From positions 30,814,001 to 30,878,000 of the forward strand of contig JBHGNT010000001.1 of the NCBI GenBank assembly GCA_043228905.1: a DNA stretch of 64,000 nt. Direction: 5' to 3'. Numbering within the stretch: the stretch's first letter is position 1; the number at the start of each line of letters is the position of its first letter. Of this stretch, positions 25,520 through 37,971 are shown piece by piece. The notes beneath the pieces are model-generated. The model saw nothing but the letters and a program-made list of their open reading frames with translations, ran no database searches and had not been told where the DNA came from. A program made the translations under genes and the position numbers. Origin of the DNA: Azolla caroliniana (taxonomy: Eukaryota > Polypodiophyta).

Positions 25520-27114
25520 CGAATGACATGAAGCGCAGGGTTTAAATGGTCGATTTTTTTTGAAGTTCCAAGAAACACATGGATTGTTGTTCCATGTCAT
25601 CATCGCTTTGCCATGTCTGAGGTTACCCATTCTCTCATTATTTGCCTCCTGCAGCACCAACACTAGCGATGAATTGAAGTGCATTAGTTTTGAAGGAATT
25701 GAGAGTCCATTTTCTCTCTAGAATCTGTTAAAATACAATCTCACTGTGTCTCCGTGTTTTTTGTAACACAATCTCTCTCTCTCTCTCTATCCATCTCTTT
25801 GTACATGAAAGAGAAACATTTTAAAGGGGATGAGCATGAAGGGCAAGTAACATTTAGATAGAGCATAAAATGCATATGCCCATCATTGGAAGAGATATAA
25901 TTCTATTATGCTTTTTTTCAAAAACATTGTCCAAAATTCTGTTTTCATATTTTATAACAGCTTATCTCCAAAATACTTTTGTTTTTTTTTGACGGTTGTG
26001 TATGACAGTTGGTGTGACACATTGCTTCTCGCTATTGCTATTGCTATCTGTATCTCTTTTCTTGCTATCCCACCTTACTCAAAGGTACCATGCCAACTCT
26101 ACACATGCACATACTGATCTTTTTAAGTAGAAGATTTGTTGCATCTGGGACTAACATGGACAAGTCATTGGCCGGACCTATGTTTGTCTAATGCCAAGTG
26201 TAGTAGCAACCATAGCCTCAAGGTTACTCTAGCTAAGCGAATTTTAGCTTGCATGTACGAGTCGATTCTTGGAATGGGATGCTCTTCGAGTCACATTACA
26301 AGATTACTCTCTCTTAATCAATGGTCTGACCACGCACAAATAACCTATAAGGGCATCCCCGTGAGGTTTATATACATGCCCAACCGTAATCCTTACGTTA
26401 GGAGAGGGGTCCTTCAATGCTTATAGCATAGGTAGAGGACCATTTGAGCAACAACTAAAAGGTAATTTATGGAGAATATTTGAGAGTGGGAATATGTTTG
26501 AGCATGAAGTAAAAGGTAATGGAGGTAGAATGTTGGAGTGTGGGCTCGATGCTAGAGGTTCCTTCACCACTTTCTTGGATTATTGTCTTATGTCACCATC
26601 ACTCCTCATCATCAAGTTCATAATGTTTCGCAACTTTTCTAACTACTATCACTTATATAGAATTCATATGAGTAGAACATATTCTTTCGTTTGCAAACAC
26701 AATACATAATTTTATACTATACAGTACTAAGGGCACTATGATAACAGGAATCCATGATTCCATGTGCATTGTGATCAATTGAATCCATTAGTGCGGCCAA
26801 TCATTTCAATTTCCAATGATTAATGAAGCTTTAAAAGTTAGTAATGATGGCTATCAGCTCATGTGGTTCATGGATGGCCACATGGTTGGCAACAACAAAA
26901 ACCAATATGTAAGCCATGGAGCCATTCATTTGCAAGAAGATGGGTCAAATGTTAGATTTATTGAGTCCTTAAGGTTATGCACTAGGGGAAGATATCTACA
27001 TTCTATCTATCTATCTATATTGACGCGATTTGGGGACTACTTTGGGAGTTTCGAAACCCCAGGGGCATTCTTGGAATAAGTTTGGGGAAATAACAATATC
27101 CTTACCAACGTCTG
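25520..27114. other. Gene-free spacer
   Basis: A TC run lies near 25770-25788 and a CTAT run near 27002-27017. No exon or known element is recognised; the open frames lack any family resemblance. Confidence 0.4.
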
Positions 27115-27147
<33 letters not shown>

Positions 27148-27173
27148 GTATGTAATAATGTATGTATGTATGT
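27115..27173. repeat. (TA)n-(TATG)n compound microsatellite
   Basis: A TA run grades into TATG repeats with one interruption, directly abutting the dispersed repeat copy that starts at about 27170. Confidence 0.9.
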
Positions 27174-27445
27174 ATCATAGTACATAAAATTCGTGTTGGT
27201 CTAGCATAACATTCGTTTTCATACGTTGGGAAACGAAAGCGAATGTTATTCAAACATTCTTGAGTTTTTTTTTAGTTTTATTCCCCTTTTTTAAAGTTTT
27301 CTTTTTCTTTTTTTAGGTTTATTTACCTCATAATAAATAGTCAATCCAAAAGTATGATATTTACCATTCTTCGAGGGTATCAAACCATACTCGAATGCGA
27401 ATGCACGTATCGTACGTAAGGTTCATACTATGCGTATAACGGTAA
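27170..27445 (+). repeat. Copy of the dispersed repeat of about 270 bp
   Basis: It shares CATAGTACATAAAATTCGTG, TCTAGCATAACATTCG, TTTACCTCATAATAAATAGT and CCAAAAGTATG with 49386-49932, and its second half with the inverted copy at 12010-12285. It contains the inverted arms TAACATTCG and CGAATGTTA around a short centre, so it can fold into a hairpin. It is flanked on both sides by microsatellites. Confidence 0.7.
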
Positions 27446-27473
27446 ATGTATGTATGTGTGTGTGTATGAAAAT

Positions 27474-27474
<1 letters not shown>

Positions 27475-27560
<86 letters not shown>

Positions 27561-27566
27561 TATATA
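27475..27566. repeat. (CA)n-(TACA)n-(TA)n compound microsatellite
   Basis: About 50 bases of CA, then about 30 of TACA, then a TA run, ending about 120 bases before the EUL lectin start codon. Confidence 0.95.
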
Positions 27567-27646
27567 CATACATGATACATATATTAGCGGCTGAAGTACG
27601 CAGACCGACCCAGCGCTGTGTGTGTATATACTATAAACACACAATC

Positions 27647-27686
27647 AGAGAGAGAGAGAGAGAGAGAGGCAGGCAGGCAGGCAGGC
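27647..27686. repeat. (GA)n-(GGCA)n repeat touching the lectin start codon
   Basis: GA repeats to 27668, then GGCA repeats whose last unit merges into the ATG at 27687. If transcribed, the whole proximal leader is simple-sequence repeat. Confidence 0.9.
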
Positions 27687-29643
27687 ATGGTGGGTACAAC
27701 AAGCTCATTGGATCTACAACAGATCCTGAGAACCGATCCGCACGCTCACTTCCACGTGGACACCATCTGCTGTGACGGACTGTGCCTCTTGGAGGAGGAG
27801 GAAGGCGTGTTCTATCCATCTTGGTCGGATTTGTGGCAGCAACAGAAAGGCGGAATCCCCTTGAGAGACCATGTATTCCGTGTCTTCTGCAAGTCCCACC
27901 CAGGATTCAACCTCGCCGTCCAACACCATTGCCTCGCCTTGCTTCCCGCCAATACACTTGACCTGTCCCAGGTACATTTGTACATATGTATGTGTATGCC
28001 TGTCAGATACATATATGTATTATAGATTTATTATATTTTGTTTTAGAAATTTAATTTCATGAAGCATCCATACTTGCGAGCATAACATATAAGCTTATTT
28101 CACTAATTATACATATATTCCCACATGCTTTTTCTTTTGTGATTTTCATACGTATAAGCACGTTTTTATTATTATTCATACACGATATCGTTTTGTTTTT
28201 TTTTGTATTAACTATTTTCAAGTGTAATTATGTTCTTAATCTTAGTTGCAGCTGATTAGTAGAGGAGTTCAACCAGCCAGGCTAGTCATCCTCAATCAGA
28301 ATCCCAAATCAATGATGCTATTTGTTTCTATAATTAATCTTCTTTTTTTGTGGGTTTAGTCTTAAATTTGAACTTGGGAACTTTGTGCTACTTGATGTTT
28401 AATGTGCAAATATAATGGTTTCGTAACATTCATGCAATATATATTTTGAAAAGAAACATAAAAGTGCATTCTTTTTGCAGCAATGGCTGAAGGACGATTC
28501 CTATAGCTTGAGAGTGAACGATAACTATGGACACCCCGCCTTTAGTCTTATTAACAAGGGAACAGGGAAGATCCTGAAGCATGGAAAACGCAAGGGTGAG
28601 CAGGTATGAACGATTTCAATACTATTTAAGGACACCTAAGTGATTGCTTTTCGCAGATTTTATGACAGTTGAATAATTACTCACTGTGATTGGTCATTAT
28701 AAAGAGTTGAGACAAATGGAAAGGATGATTTGTAAGTGCCACAGGAGTCCTGGAGCTCTACTCCTCCCCTGGCACATAAGTGAAAACAGAAGTGCCTTGG
28801 TTAGATGAAATATCACATTATATATCTTCAGGTGCAAGTATATGAGTGAGCATGTATACCCATCCCAATTGGAGTTTTCTTACTCTCTAAACCTGCCACA
28901 AAATAAGAAAAATTGTATATCTGTATGTGTGTGTATATATATATATATATAGTAGCCTGGAAAATGTATCTATATTTGTGTTTTTAACTATTTCTACTCT
29001 CTAATGGGAGTTTCACTCTGCAACGGGTTGCATCCCCACCCAACGAGCCCCTCATAAGGAGAAAGGAAGTCTGATCCCATCCCAAATATATATTAATACA
29101 AGAAAAGTATTCATTTAGAGTTCTACGTTGGTGATATTTATTTTCCTAATTTGTGTTTAGCTGGTTCCATCATCCATTTCAAAAACTGCCTTGAAAAACA
29201 AAACCAGTAAGGCTACTATCTTATTGATATTTTATTGAAAATAATGTTAAGTGAGGCATGAAGCCAGAAGTCCTTTAATCTTGTTTGAAAGGTTGCACTT
29301 TAAGAGCTGCACTTGTCATGATTAGAGTATATTTTGGCCAAAAAACTCAGAAATAACAGGTGCACTTGAAAGTTATTTTGGGGTTTTTCTCCATTGTTTG
29401 TCGATTTTGTTTATCTTTTCTGCTTCTTATTGACACCAGGTGCGTTTGATGGATTATGAAGCTAATATAAGAGATGATGACATAATGTGGACGGAAAGCC
29501 AAGATTTTGGAGAGGGTTTCAAGACTGTTCGATGTGCTAGTAATACTCTCTTGAACTTGACTGTCTCTGGGGGAGGTAAAACCTTGGAGCTTGACACATG
29601 GCATAAGACAGCTAATCAACTGTGGAAAATCTTTCCACTCTGA
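27687..29643 (+). CDS. EUL-domain (Euonymus-type) lectin
   Basis: Three exons (27687-27971, 28481-28603, 29440-29643), all phase 0, give 203 residues. After about 65 N-terminal residues the EUL domain starts at FRVFCKSHPGFNLAV and continues through QWLKDDSYSLRV, FSLINKGTGKILKH, MWTESQDFGEGFKTVR and a closing ANQLWKIFPL. These are the landmarks of the plant EUL beta-trefoil lectins, which bind glycans and work in the nucleus and cytoplasm, often in stress responses. No signal peptide is present, as usual for the family. The loop before the closing W-K-I segment is shorter than in angiosperm members. The start was chosen because upstream frame is only microsatellite. The N-terminal region has Cys-Cys and an acidic EEEE run and is not recognised. 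Confidence 0.88.
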
Positions 29644-31632
29644 CTTCATATTGGTGGTGTTTATGTCCTATGAAATCTATATAGAAGTTCATAACCGTAT
29701 ATGTACAAATAACAAAGTGATGTAACACATGGGGTAATATGTTTCTCTCAAAAGTATATGATTGTCTCAAAGCTGTTCGGGTTAATTGTTGCATGTTAAT
29801 GATTTTACCAAGCCAATCATCTTTGGATGTTTAGGGAACCACGGTATATTCTAGTTAGTAGTGCAATTGTTTTACCTATATGCTTTGATACATTATCGTT
29901 TTCTTTACTCAGCAAGCAAGGTTCTAATATCATTTTCTTTATCACTCTCATGACATAATGATAATATGTTGGCTAATAATTTTACCGAGGCCCACTTCTA
30001 CTCTTTTCTAAGGATAGAAAAGCACATACAAAGATAACATTGTATTCACACCATAGGCATTCTTGTGGGACTCTATACTACTATCATGCTCTAAACAACT
30101 AAACACGAATTTATAGTATAGTAGCGTGTTAATTGAATGAGGAATACGTGTATATGTTGCATTTTCAGAATGCTTGGTAAATGCAAGCTTTTAATGTATT
30201 TTGTAGAGGGGGAAGGATATTTTGTGTGACTAAAAATTCATTTGGAGCTCAATACTAGATCATTGCAAACGAGTGACAATTAAAAGAAAAAGATTTTATT
30301 GCATTGGCAAGCAAAGGTTTTGATCTTTTTCACAAAGATTGATAGATTTTTTCTTATAATCAATAACTATAATTGTATACTGAAATAAACAGAAGATCTG
30401 CCAAGCTTTGATTGTTTTCAATTGGAAATATTGTAAAATGGGATAGGTGTCCAATATATATCATCTTGTTAGATACTAGAGAATATGAAACCTCAACCTC
30501 TTTTACAAATTTAGTTATACGTCTTGTTTGCAAATTTCTATGTATTTAATCTGTAGCCATGATGTTATCATTGCTTAATTAGAAATGTTCATCAAGCTAA
30601 CTTTATCCTCAAATGAATAAGATAAATTTTTGATCCCACAAAATTAACCACTATATTCCATGTAGGAAATCAGTGGTCATTCAATCAAAAGATAGACTAG
30701 GGTATTTGTTGAAGGCGCATAATGACATCAAACTACGATAAGAATGAAATACACAAATCCTGGGAATCTACTAAATCTTAGAGGATCTCAGAAACATATG
30801 TTAGCAAGTTTACTTACTTTTAACGCACATCCATCTATGACAAACACGAGCTAAGCTGAAACATACTAGTCTTTGAGAATATCTGAAGTATACATTTGCA
30901 ATGTTTCCTGAAGGCTCAAGAGTTTCCTAATCTCATAACCTACTGAATGCACTTGGAATGACATTTCTTAGAATTTCGCAAAATTTGAGACAAACTAGCC
31001 TAAAGAAATACGGAAGCTACAACTTAAAAACTTCTGCTAAATGCACTTGAATGCTTGATTGTTAGAATACTAAACACAAATTTTGTGAAATTTGAGACAC
31101 TAGCATAAAGAAATAAGAAAGTTTGAACATAAAACTTCTCAATTTCGAAATGATGGATTGCCACACTCCTAAATTTAATATAATCTGGTTTGGAAATATA
31201 CTTCAAAAACAGTACCTATCTGCCAGATTTTTACTACAATAATTTCAGTGTGCTACCACCGGTACATGAGCTCAGATGATGTAGAGTATGGAAAGTATCG
31301 GTTTGACATACTATCAACTACTATCATACAAAAAGTCAAGGATGGAAAACAAGTACATTCCTGTGCGCGTATTCGATACATAATGTAAGATATTTCTTTT
31401 ATTATTCAGCAATTGTAAGGTAATGCTCCAAAAGCCTTACCGTGGAAACTTTCCATTAATTGCAACACCTAAATAGACCCTTGGCATGAACTCAAAATTT
31501 CTTATCATTTTCCTTACCCTCTAAACCTTCACTCCTCTTTAGTATTCCTCTTTGCTTGCTTAAGAAAATGCAAAATTTTGACAACACGATTATCTTCGGT
31601 TCAAAGAATTACTTGAAATTTCTATGGTTGTG
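29644..31632. other. Gene-free interval between convergent genes
   Basis: 3' UTRs of the lectin (+) and stomatin-like (-) genes and AT-rich spacer. Nothing further is recognised. Confidence 0.45.
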
Positions 31633-34600
31633 TTACGATGGATCTTTCTTCTGAAGTGAGAAGATCTCCCCTGTAGTATCTGAAGGAAAAGAAAATGTAC
31701 TGTCCCCAGGAATCCTGCCAGAATCTTGAACATGTCCATCCTTGGATGAACCTCTTTTATCATTAATGTCTTCCTTTGATGGAATGTGTGTTCTGTTACC
31801 ATGAACAATGTTCTTGTATATTGTAAGGGCTTGTGCTACCATACTTGACGGATCACCCGCATTGGTTGGAAGCAGCATGGTTGTTCCCTGCATTGATTGG
31901 ATGTAAAAACTGCAAATTTGAGGTTCGAAAATAATTCATGATAGAAAATTGCCAAATATCATGACGAATATGCAGCATTTTCAAACAATAGATCTAATTG
32001 ATAATCATGAATGTTACTAAGTATGATGCATGTTACCAGCATAAACAGAAATTTCATTTGCTTAACAAAGTTGAATGTCTGCAGAATCAACAGACACTCT
32101 TGTAGAATCCATTCATGTTGTACCTATTTTTATGTGCTACTCTCAGATTGAATCTTCTTCTCAGTATTTTTCTATCATAAACCCCCCGTTTTTGCATCAC
32201 CTATATATGCACAAACCCCCTGCATATTTTCCCATTGTCTGCGTATTCATTGATCAACCAGAACTCATAATTGGGAATTATATCTTCATTTCTGTAAACC
32301 TTAAACTAGCAGATCAATATTTTTAAAAGTACACATAATAGGCACAATGAAATTAACAGACCTCCCTTGCAATGTTTTTGAATGCATCAAGATACTGTTC
32401 AGCTATTTTCAATGACACTGCCTGCACAAAGACACGAGAATTTAGGAAACTGGTCAAGAAAACATAAATAACACTAATTTTGCAAGGGTGAAACATACAT
32501 AAGAGGTTGAAGATGAGAGATCTAAATCATAGGAGGAAGATCAGATGACAGGATAAATTCATGAAGAAAATGGATGAAACCAATTTGAAGTGGAAAAAGT
32601 AAACCTCCTATTCAAGAAAATACGGTTCTGGGCAAATCTGTTGTGTAAAAAAGAGATTTTCAGCACCAAAGAGAGTTTTGTGGCGCAAAGCTTTTTCCCT
32701 TTTTCATATCCAACACCATCCACAAATTCAAGTGTATATTTTAATTAGAATATAATTACTTTCCAACCTAACGGATCCAACATCATGGATGAGATGAGTG
32801 TTCCTTAGTGTTTGATCCATGGAGGTAGTTAAAAACCTGCATAAACTACTGGTAGGCATGAATTAACCCTTGTGGTCAAAAGGCCATCCTATGGGTTTGA
32901 TCCCCCATAGTTTTTGATGATCAAAGCAGTATAACTTGGAGAGATAAGAGATGGTAAATACCCTGGTAAGTGGTGATTGATCAATAGAAAAATGACAAAT
33001 TGTAATTAAGATTGCATTGACTTTGACTATGACAAGGACGGTGAAGACAATGCAAATCTTATGTGGCATGTATGAATCTTCTTAATGGAGTGATTGACAG
33101 GTTTCTGTAAAAAATATTATATAAACGAAGAATATTATTATCACCCAGTCCAGTTTGCACAACAAATCAGAGTTCACATTCACCTCTTGGCCTCCAGTTT
33201 CTTGGATAGCTTCTGCTATCTGCCGTAACCCTTTTGCAGTAGATTCAGCCTTGATAACAACTGATCTACCCTCTCCTGGCATAGAGACAAATAATATTGA
33301 TTAAATGTGCAAAAATACAGCCATTTCCTTTAGAATCTACTGATAAATATTTTCGGTATACATTATTGCAAACTTGAACCTTTCTCCAGAGATAAATTAA
33401 CTACCTTCTGCGATATTGATATTAGATTGTCTTTCTCCTGCATGATCATATCAGATCATCATTTGTTTGAAGTTTGCAATTAGATTGCAAAACAAAAAAT
33501 TATTTGAAGTTCACAAACGGAGATATTAGTTTTTACCTTCAGATTCAAGGATCTGAGCCCGTTTTCTCCTCTCAGCTTCTGCTTGCATTTCCATAGCTTG
33601 CTGAACACCAGGAGGTGGAGTTATGTCCTCTGTAAGATTATTATGTTATCTTCTGTACAGACTCTATGTGTTTTACAGACATTGGATTATCTCAAACATA
33701 ATAAACTATGAATCAATACAGACGATTATCTGCAACTCACTTATCTCATAGCGTAGACATTGGAGCCCCCATGCCTTGGCTGCAACATTGATTGCTTCCT
33801 GAGAAAAATGATAGTGATTCATACATACAGTAGAAAAATCGAGATCTGAAGTTTGAAACCCTGAATTTTCAGTTATGTTAAGGGTCAAACAGAGAGAAAG
33901 GTTCTTAGCGTCCATGGGAGACTGCTATAATCTATGTCACAGGGTCAAGCCCATGGAAAGGATCAGGCAGGGTTCTCTTGATTTCATAGCTTTGAAGCTA
34001 TGGTGTAAACCATCAATGCAACAACAAGTGAGAGAAGAAAGAAAGAAATATCGGCATCTCCTAAAGACCACGATAGCATGTGGGACCTGACAAAGAACAT
34101 TCTTTAGGGAAGTTATATGTTCTTGAAAACACATGCCATGTACTTGGAACCAATCTTTCATTCATGAATACCAACAATTGGTTTCACCTGCCTCTATTAG
34201 TCACATAGATTAGGCAAGAGCCAACTGTGGACAGCAATGCTTCCTTCAGTAATTTCCCGGTATGATGTATAGAAGATACGGTTTGAAAAAGTGCATTTGT
34301 GACTATTGGGTCTGTTCACAACTCAGCTCTGACTATCTCACATCGTTTTGATATTTTGCTCCTTAACATGCAGACAATTACCATAACTAATGGCCATTCA
34401 ATGTTTCTTCAATCATCCATATTGACGAGTTACTCACATATTCTCTTTTTCTGCTCAGCGTTCCACCCCAGCTTCCATTTTCAATGTGGGTGAGCAAGCT
34501 TTGGGCTATCTTAGCCCACTATACTGGTCGTCAATCCATGAAAATCATACATTCTACTTCAATATATTTCAAGCAAAACTAGCTATTGCCTATCTTGGTT

Positions 34601-37600
34601 GTCCTTCCCAAGCTGCTCTATTTTTCAATTGAGGTTTGACTGCACATTTTCTCATCTCTAATGGGTTAACATGATCAAGTAACAAGCACAAGTGCAATAT
34701 TTTTATTTTGGTATGAGACTCGGTTGGAGAGGGCCTAAGTATATGAAGTGACCTTTTACCACTTCTCCTGAGTATGATCCATGAATAAGTCTAAAAATAT
34801 AAATACAATATTGTGAAACTATTAGCAATCCAGTGGAGGACATGTAATTCCGTTGAATTGAAGAGGTAATTCTGATGATATTATTTGGACATAGATATAA
34901 ATAAAAGAAAGTACATTTTGGGAATAAGAAAATGGAACCTTGAGATTTCCATTGATCAAAATTATTAAGCAACCAACTAGTGTAAGATCCATTCAGGGGC
35001 CGTATTTTGATACCTGTCATAGGAATAAGAAGTACTTTATCTCCAGCAGGCCATGCATGTAGCACGCCCTTCACCGTTGTATTAAAAAAAAAAATTGAAG
35101 AGTGGAAAGGCTGAGAAGAGACGCAACAATGCATATTCTCTGTTACTTGCTTTCTGTGTATGATCGAGTAATGCTGTTTTGATCAATTTGTTTTCTGATT
35201 GACTGACATAACCTCACAAAATTTACTCTGAGGATAGTGAATGACTCTCTCAATAAGGAAGAAGATTAATAAAGGAGTAAATTTTCCTAAATTGGTCTGC
35301 ATAATACCCCTCCCTTGTGTTGATGGCCTCTGCTACCTATCACGCTCAGAAAGCCATCCCCTGTTTAGGGCCTGTTTTTGGTCCGAGTGCTTGACATTGA
35401 GTGTGACTCCCTGTACTGACGAAAAACAGTAAGCCTGACCGTCACCAATGCAGAAGTCTTAGCATCTGTCAAAGTTATTAAGGGCTTGTGCGTATCTGTG
35501 GACAGAGAGAGCGGAGCTCTAAGATCTGTGACCTCCCATAAACCCCACAATGATAACAAACCCATTCGCAAAAGCTTTTATGTTGATAAATGATTCCATA
35601 TATGGATTGAGTCTTGGAACTTGCTCATTAAGGAAGAACTCAAGGCCTCTCTTGTCGAGCAATAATTGGCTATAAGTTTGTTCACAAACATTACTTCAGG
35701 TTCAGATTTGGGTGAATGCCCAACATTGTTCTAAGCTTTCTTCTTGTGACATGAGGAATTGAATTCCTATTTAAAATTTATAAATAGCAGTTTTTAGACT
35801 TACCACTATCTTCTCATTAAGTGTGTCCCTTTCTTCAAAAGTCTTGTCTAGAGTAATTTTACCCAACTCGCTGCGCATTGTAGTTTGAGCAAGTTGTATA
35901 ACAGCATTCAATGGGTTCTCAACACCATAAGACGCCTTCACAGCATCTTCTATCTGCATTAAAGTGACAAGTTTCAGATCCACATACTTACTGTCTGTAC
36001 CACAAGACGTTTCAATATAATGTCTTTAAAGAAATTTACCAAAATAACCTTACCTTTTTACAAAATTATCAAGATATACCTCATATGTTCATAATTCCCA
36101 AAATACCCCTCAGGTTTCAAAATTCTCAAAATATTCTTGCTTTGGCAAATTTCTCTCCCTCCTGCCAATTTTTCTCCTTTCTTTCCAAAATTGGAGAGAG
36201 AGGGAGATAGAGATTTCGCAGAGGGACAAAGATTTTGAGACTTCTGAAAAATAAGGAAAATTTTGGATATTTTGTCAATAATTAAGTGTAGCATGATAAA
36301 TTTCCCTTTTTTAATTCCATCACCTTCACGTACAGAACTCCATCTATTGATATGCTGACGTTATCTTTTGTGATAGCACTCTGATCAGGTATAATGATTG
36401 CTTCCTCTTTTAAGGAGTGTACATAGGCAATCCGATCTACCAAGGGTATCAATAAATGAATGCCTGGATCCAATGTCTTTGCATATTTTCCAAAACGCTC
36501 TATGACATAAGCAGTTTTTTCCGGAACAATGCGAATACCCCAATTTGTTGGTGTGGGCATTACAAACCTTCATGAATGGTGGATAACAAACAAAAAAGAG
36601 ATTGGACACATCTTAGAATTAGGCCAAACTAATGAAAGAATAAAATTCAAGTAAATTAATAGTATGAATATTGAAGCTAACAAGTTCTAAGAGATTCAAC
36701 TTTTCTTTTGCACCTGCTTTCCAAAAGAAGTAGCATCATGATTATGGAGAACCTCAGAGATGAAAAGTTGAATTTTTTTCTTGAAAATTTGGTTTCTTAC
36801 CATGTTTTAATGGCTTGAAGTGACATGTGTAGCTGAAACTTTTTGAGTTATCTCAAACTTTAGGTGAGATCTTTCATATGTCTGAATGTCTTTAAATCTA
36901 TATTCATTTTATCTTAAAGCTTTTCTAGATATCTGAATGTTAATGTGAGATCTTTAAAACGTCTTCAAGTCTCTAAATTTTATTTTCTTCTCATCTGAAA
37001 GCTTTTCCAGATGCCTGCATAATTTATATGAGATCTTTCATGCTTCCTAAAGTCTCTAAATATTATACTTGTCTCATTTGAGAGCTTTTCCAGATGTCTG
37101 CAAAAATTATATGAGATTTTTCAAACTTCTTGAAGCCTCTAAACTTTATGTTCATGCCATCTCACAACTTTTCCAGATGTCTGAAAGTTAACATATGTTT
37201 CAATTCTGGTCATGTTGAACGACATTATATTTGCAAAATGAGAAATTTTCAGCCACATACTTTCATATCAACCGATGGAAACATTACATCATGAATAACG
37301 TAAATATTAAAAACTCACTGAGTTACAAAAAACGACTTGCCAGAGGAAGAGGATGAAAATGCATTACTTTTAACCTGCAACCATGATGGACCTTGTAGTG
37401 TAAGAAACTTCAAACTTTTCTCTATTAACTAATACATGTGGAAGACTAAAGCATCCACTTGTCTTTCCAATGTCTAAAAATATGGTCTTTGTTAGACTAC
37501 ATAATGTGTATCATTAGTCGGCTGATTGCTCGTGAAATTGCACATATACGCAGCATTGAGATGGAAAGCAAAGAGTTATAGGACCTATGTAGAATTAAAA

Positions 37601-37971
37601 CAGTGATGGTAATGGTTAGGAAAATGGGAAATAGAAGTAACCAGGAAGTAGACGAAATCAGAAAGGACGAGGAAATATACAACAATGCATGGAATGAATG
37701 GGCAACGTTTCGACGCTAGAAGCGAGCAGGAAATAATGACAATGATATCAAAAAAACATCAAAATGATGATGAATACCTTCTGCTATACTCCTCATGTCG
37801 ACCACCTCTGAAGCTTCTTGTCGCAGAAAAGCTCCAAGGAGGAGAGCGATCTGCGAGGGAGGAAGTGGTCCGGGAAACTACAGTTAGAGGTTGCGATTGA
37901 GAAGACGAAGCAGAGGAAGAAGAAAGGAGGCGGGAAGCATAAAATCGGAACAATCTCGTGCTGCTCGCCAT
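31633..37971 (-). CDS. Mitochondrial stomatin-like protein (SPFH/prohibitin superfamily)
   Basis: Minus-strand exons: 37971-37778, about 37374-37319, 36567-36324, 35953-35804, 33798-33741, 33629-33537, 33437-33405, 33275-33184, 32421-32362, 31887-31633; about 411 residues. The Arg- and Ser-rich N-terminus without acids is a mitochondrial presequence. The SPFH domain shows [62 protein letters not shown] and [13 protein letters not shown] charged coiled coil and the family's C-terminal [17 protein letters not shown] follow. Relatives scaffold the inner membrane and respiratory complexes. Two oddities: the exon 1/2 junction is out of phase by one base with the obvious splice sites, and the coiled coil is about 21 residues shorter than in animal and plant homologues. 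Exons 3-10 are secure. Confidence 0.88.
36034..36278. mobile_element. Short inverted-end element in a stomatin-like protein intron
   Basis: The ends ATTTACCAAAATAACC (36034-36049) and GGATATTTTGTCAAT (36264-36278) are imperfect inverted copies, similar to those of the elements at 5891-6027 and 46384-46570. It lies within the intron between 35953 and 36324. The interior is rich in AAATACCCC- and AAAATTCTCA-like words shared with the 46 kb element. Confidence 0.4.

Noticed and set aside
26136-27079. Open frames between the RER1-like and lectin genes considered as exons
   Set aside because: No family resemblance, no consistent splice phases and composition like the surrounding spacer.
27361-27644. 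Cys/Val- and Tyr-rich minus-strand frames near the lectin gene
   Set aside because: Translations of CA and TACA microsatellites.
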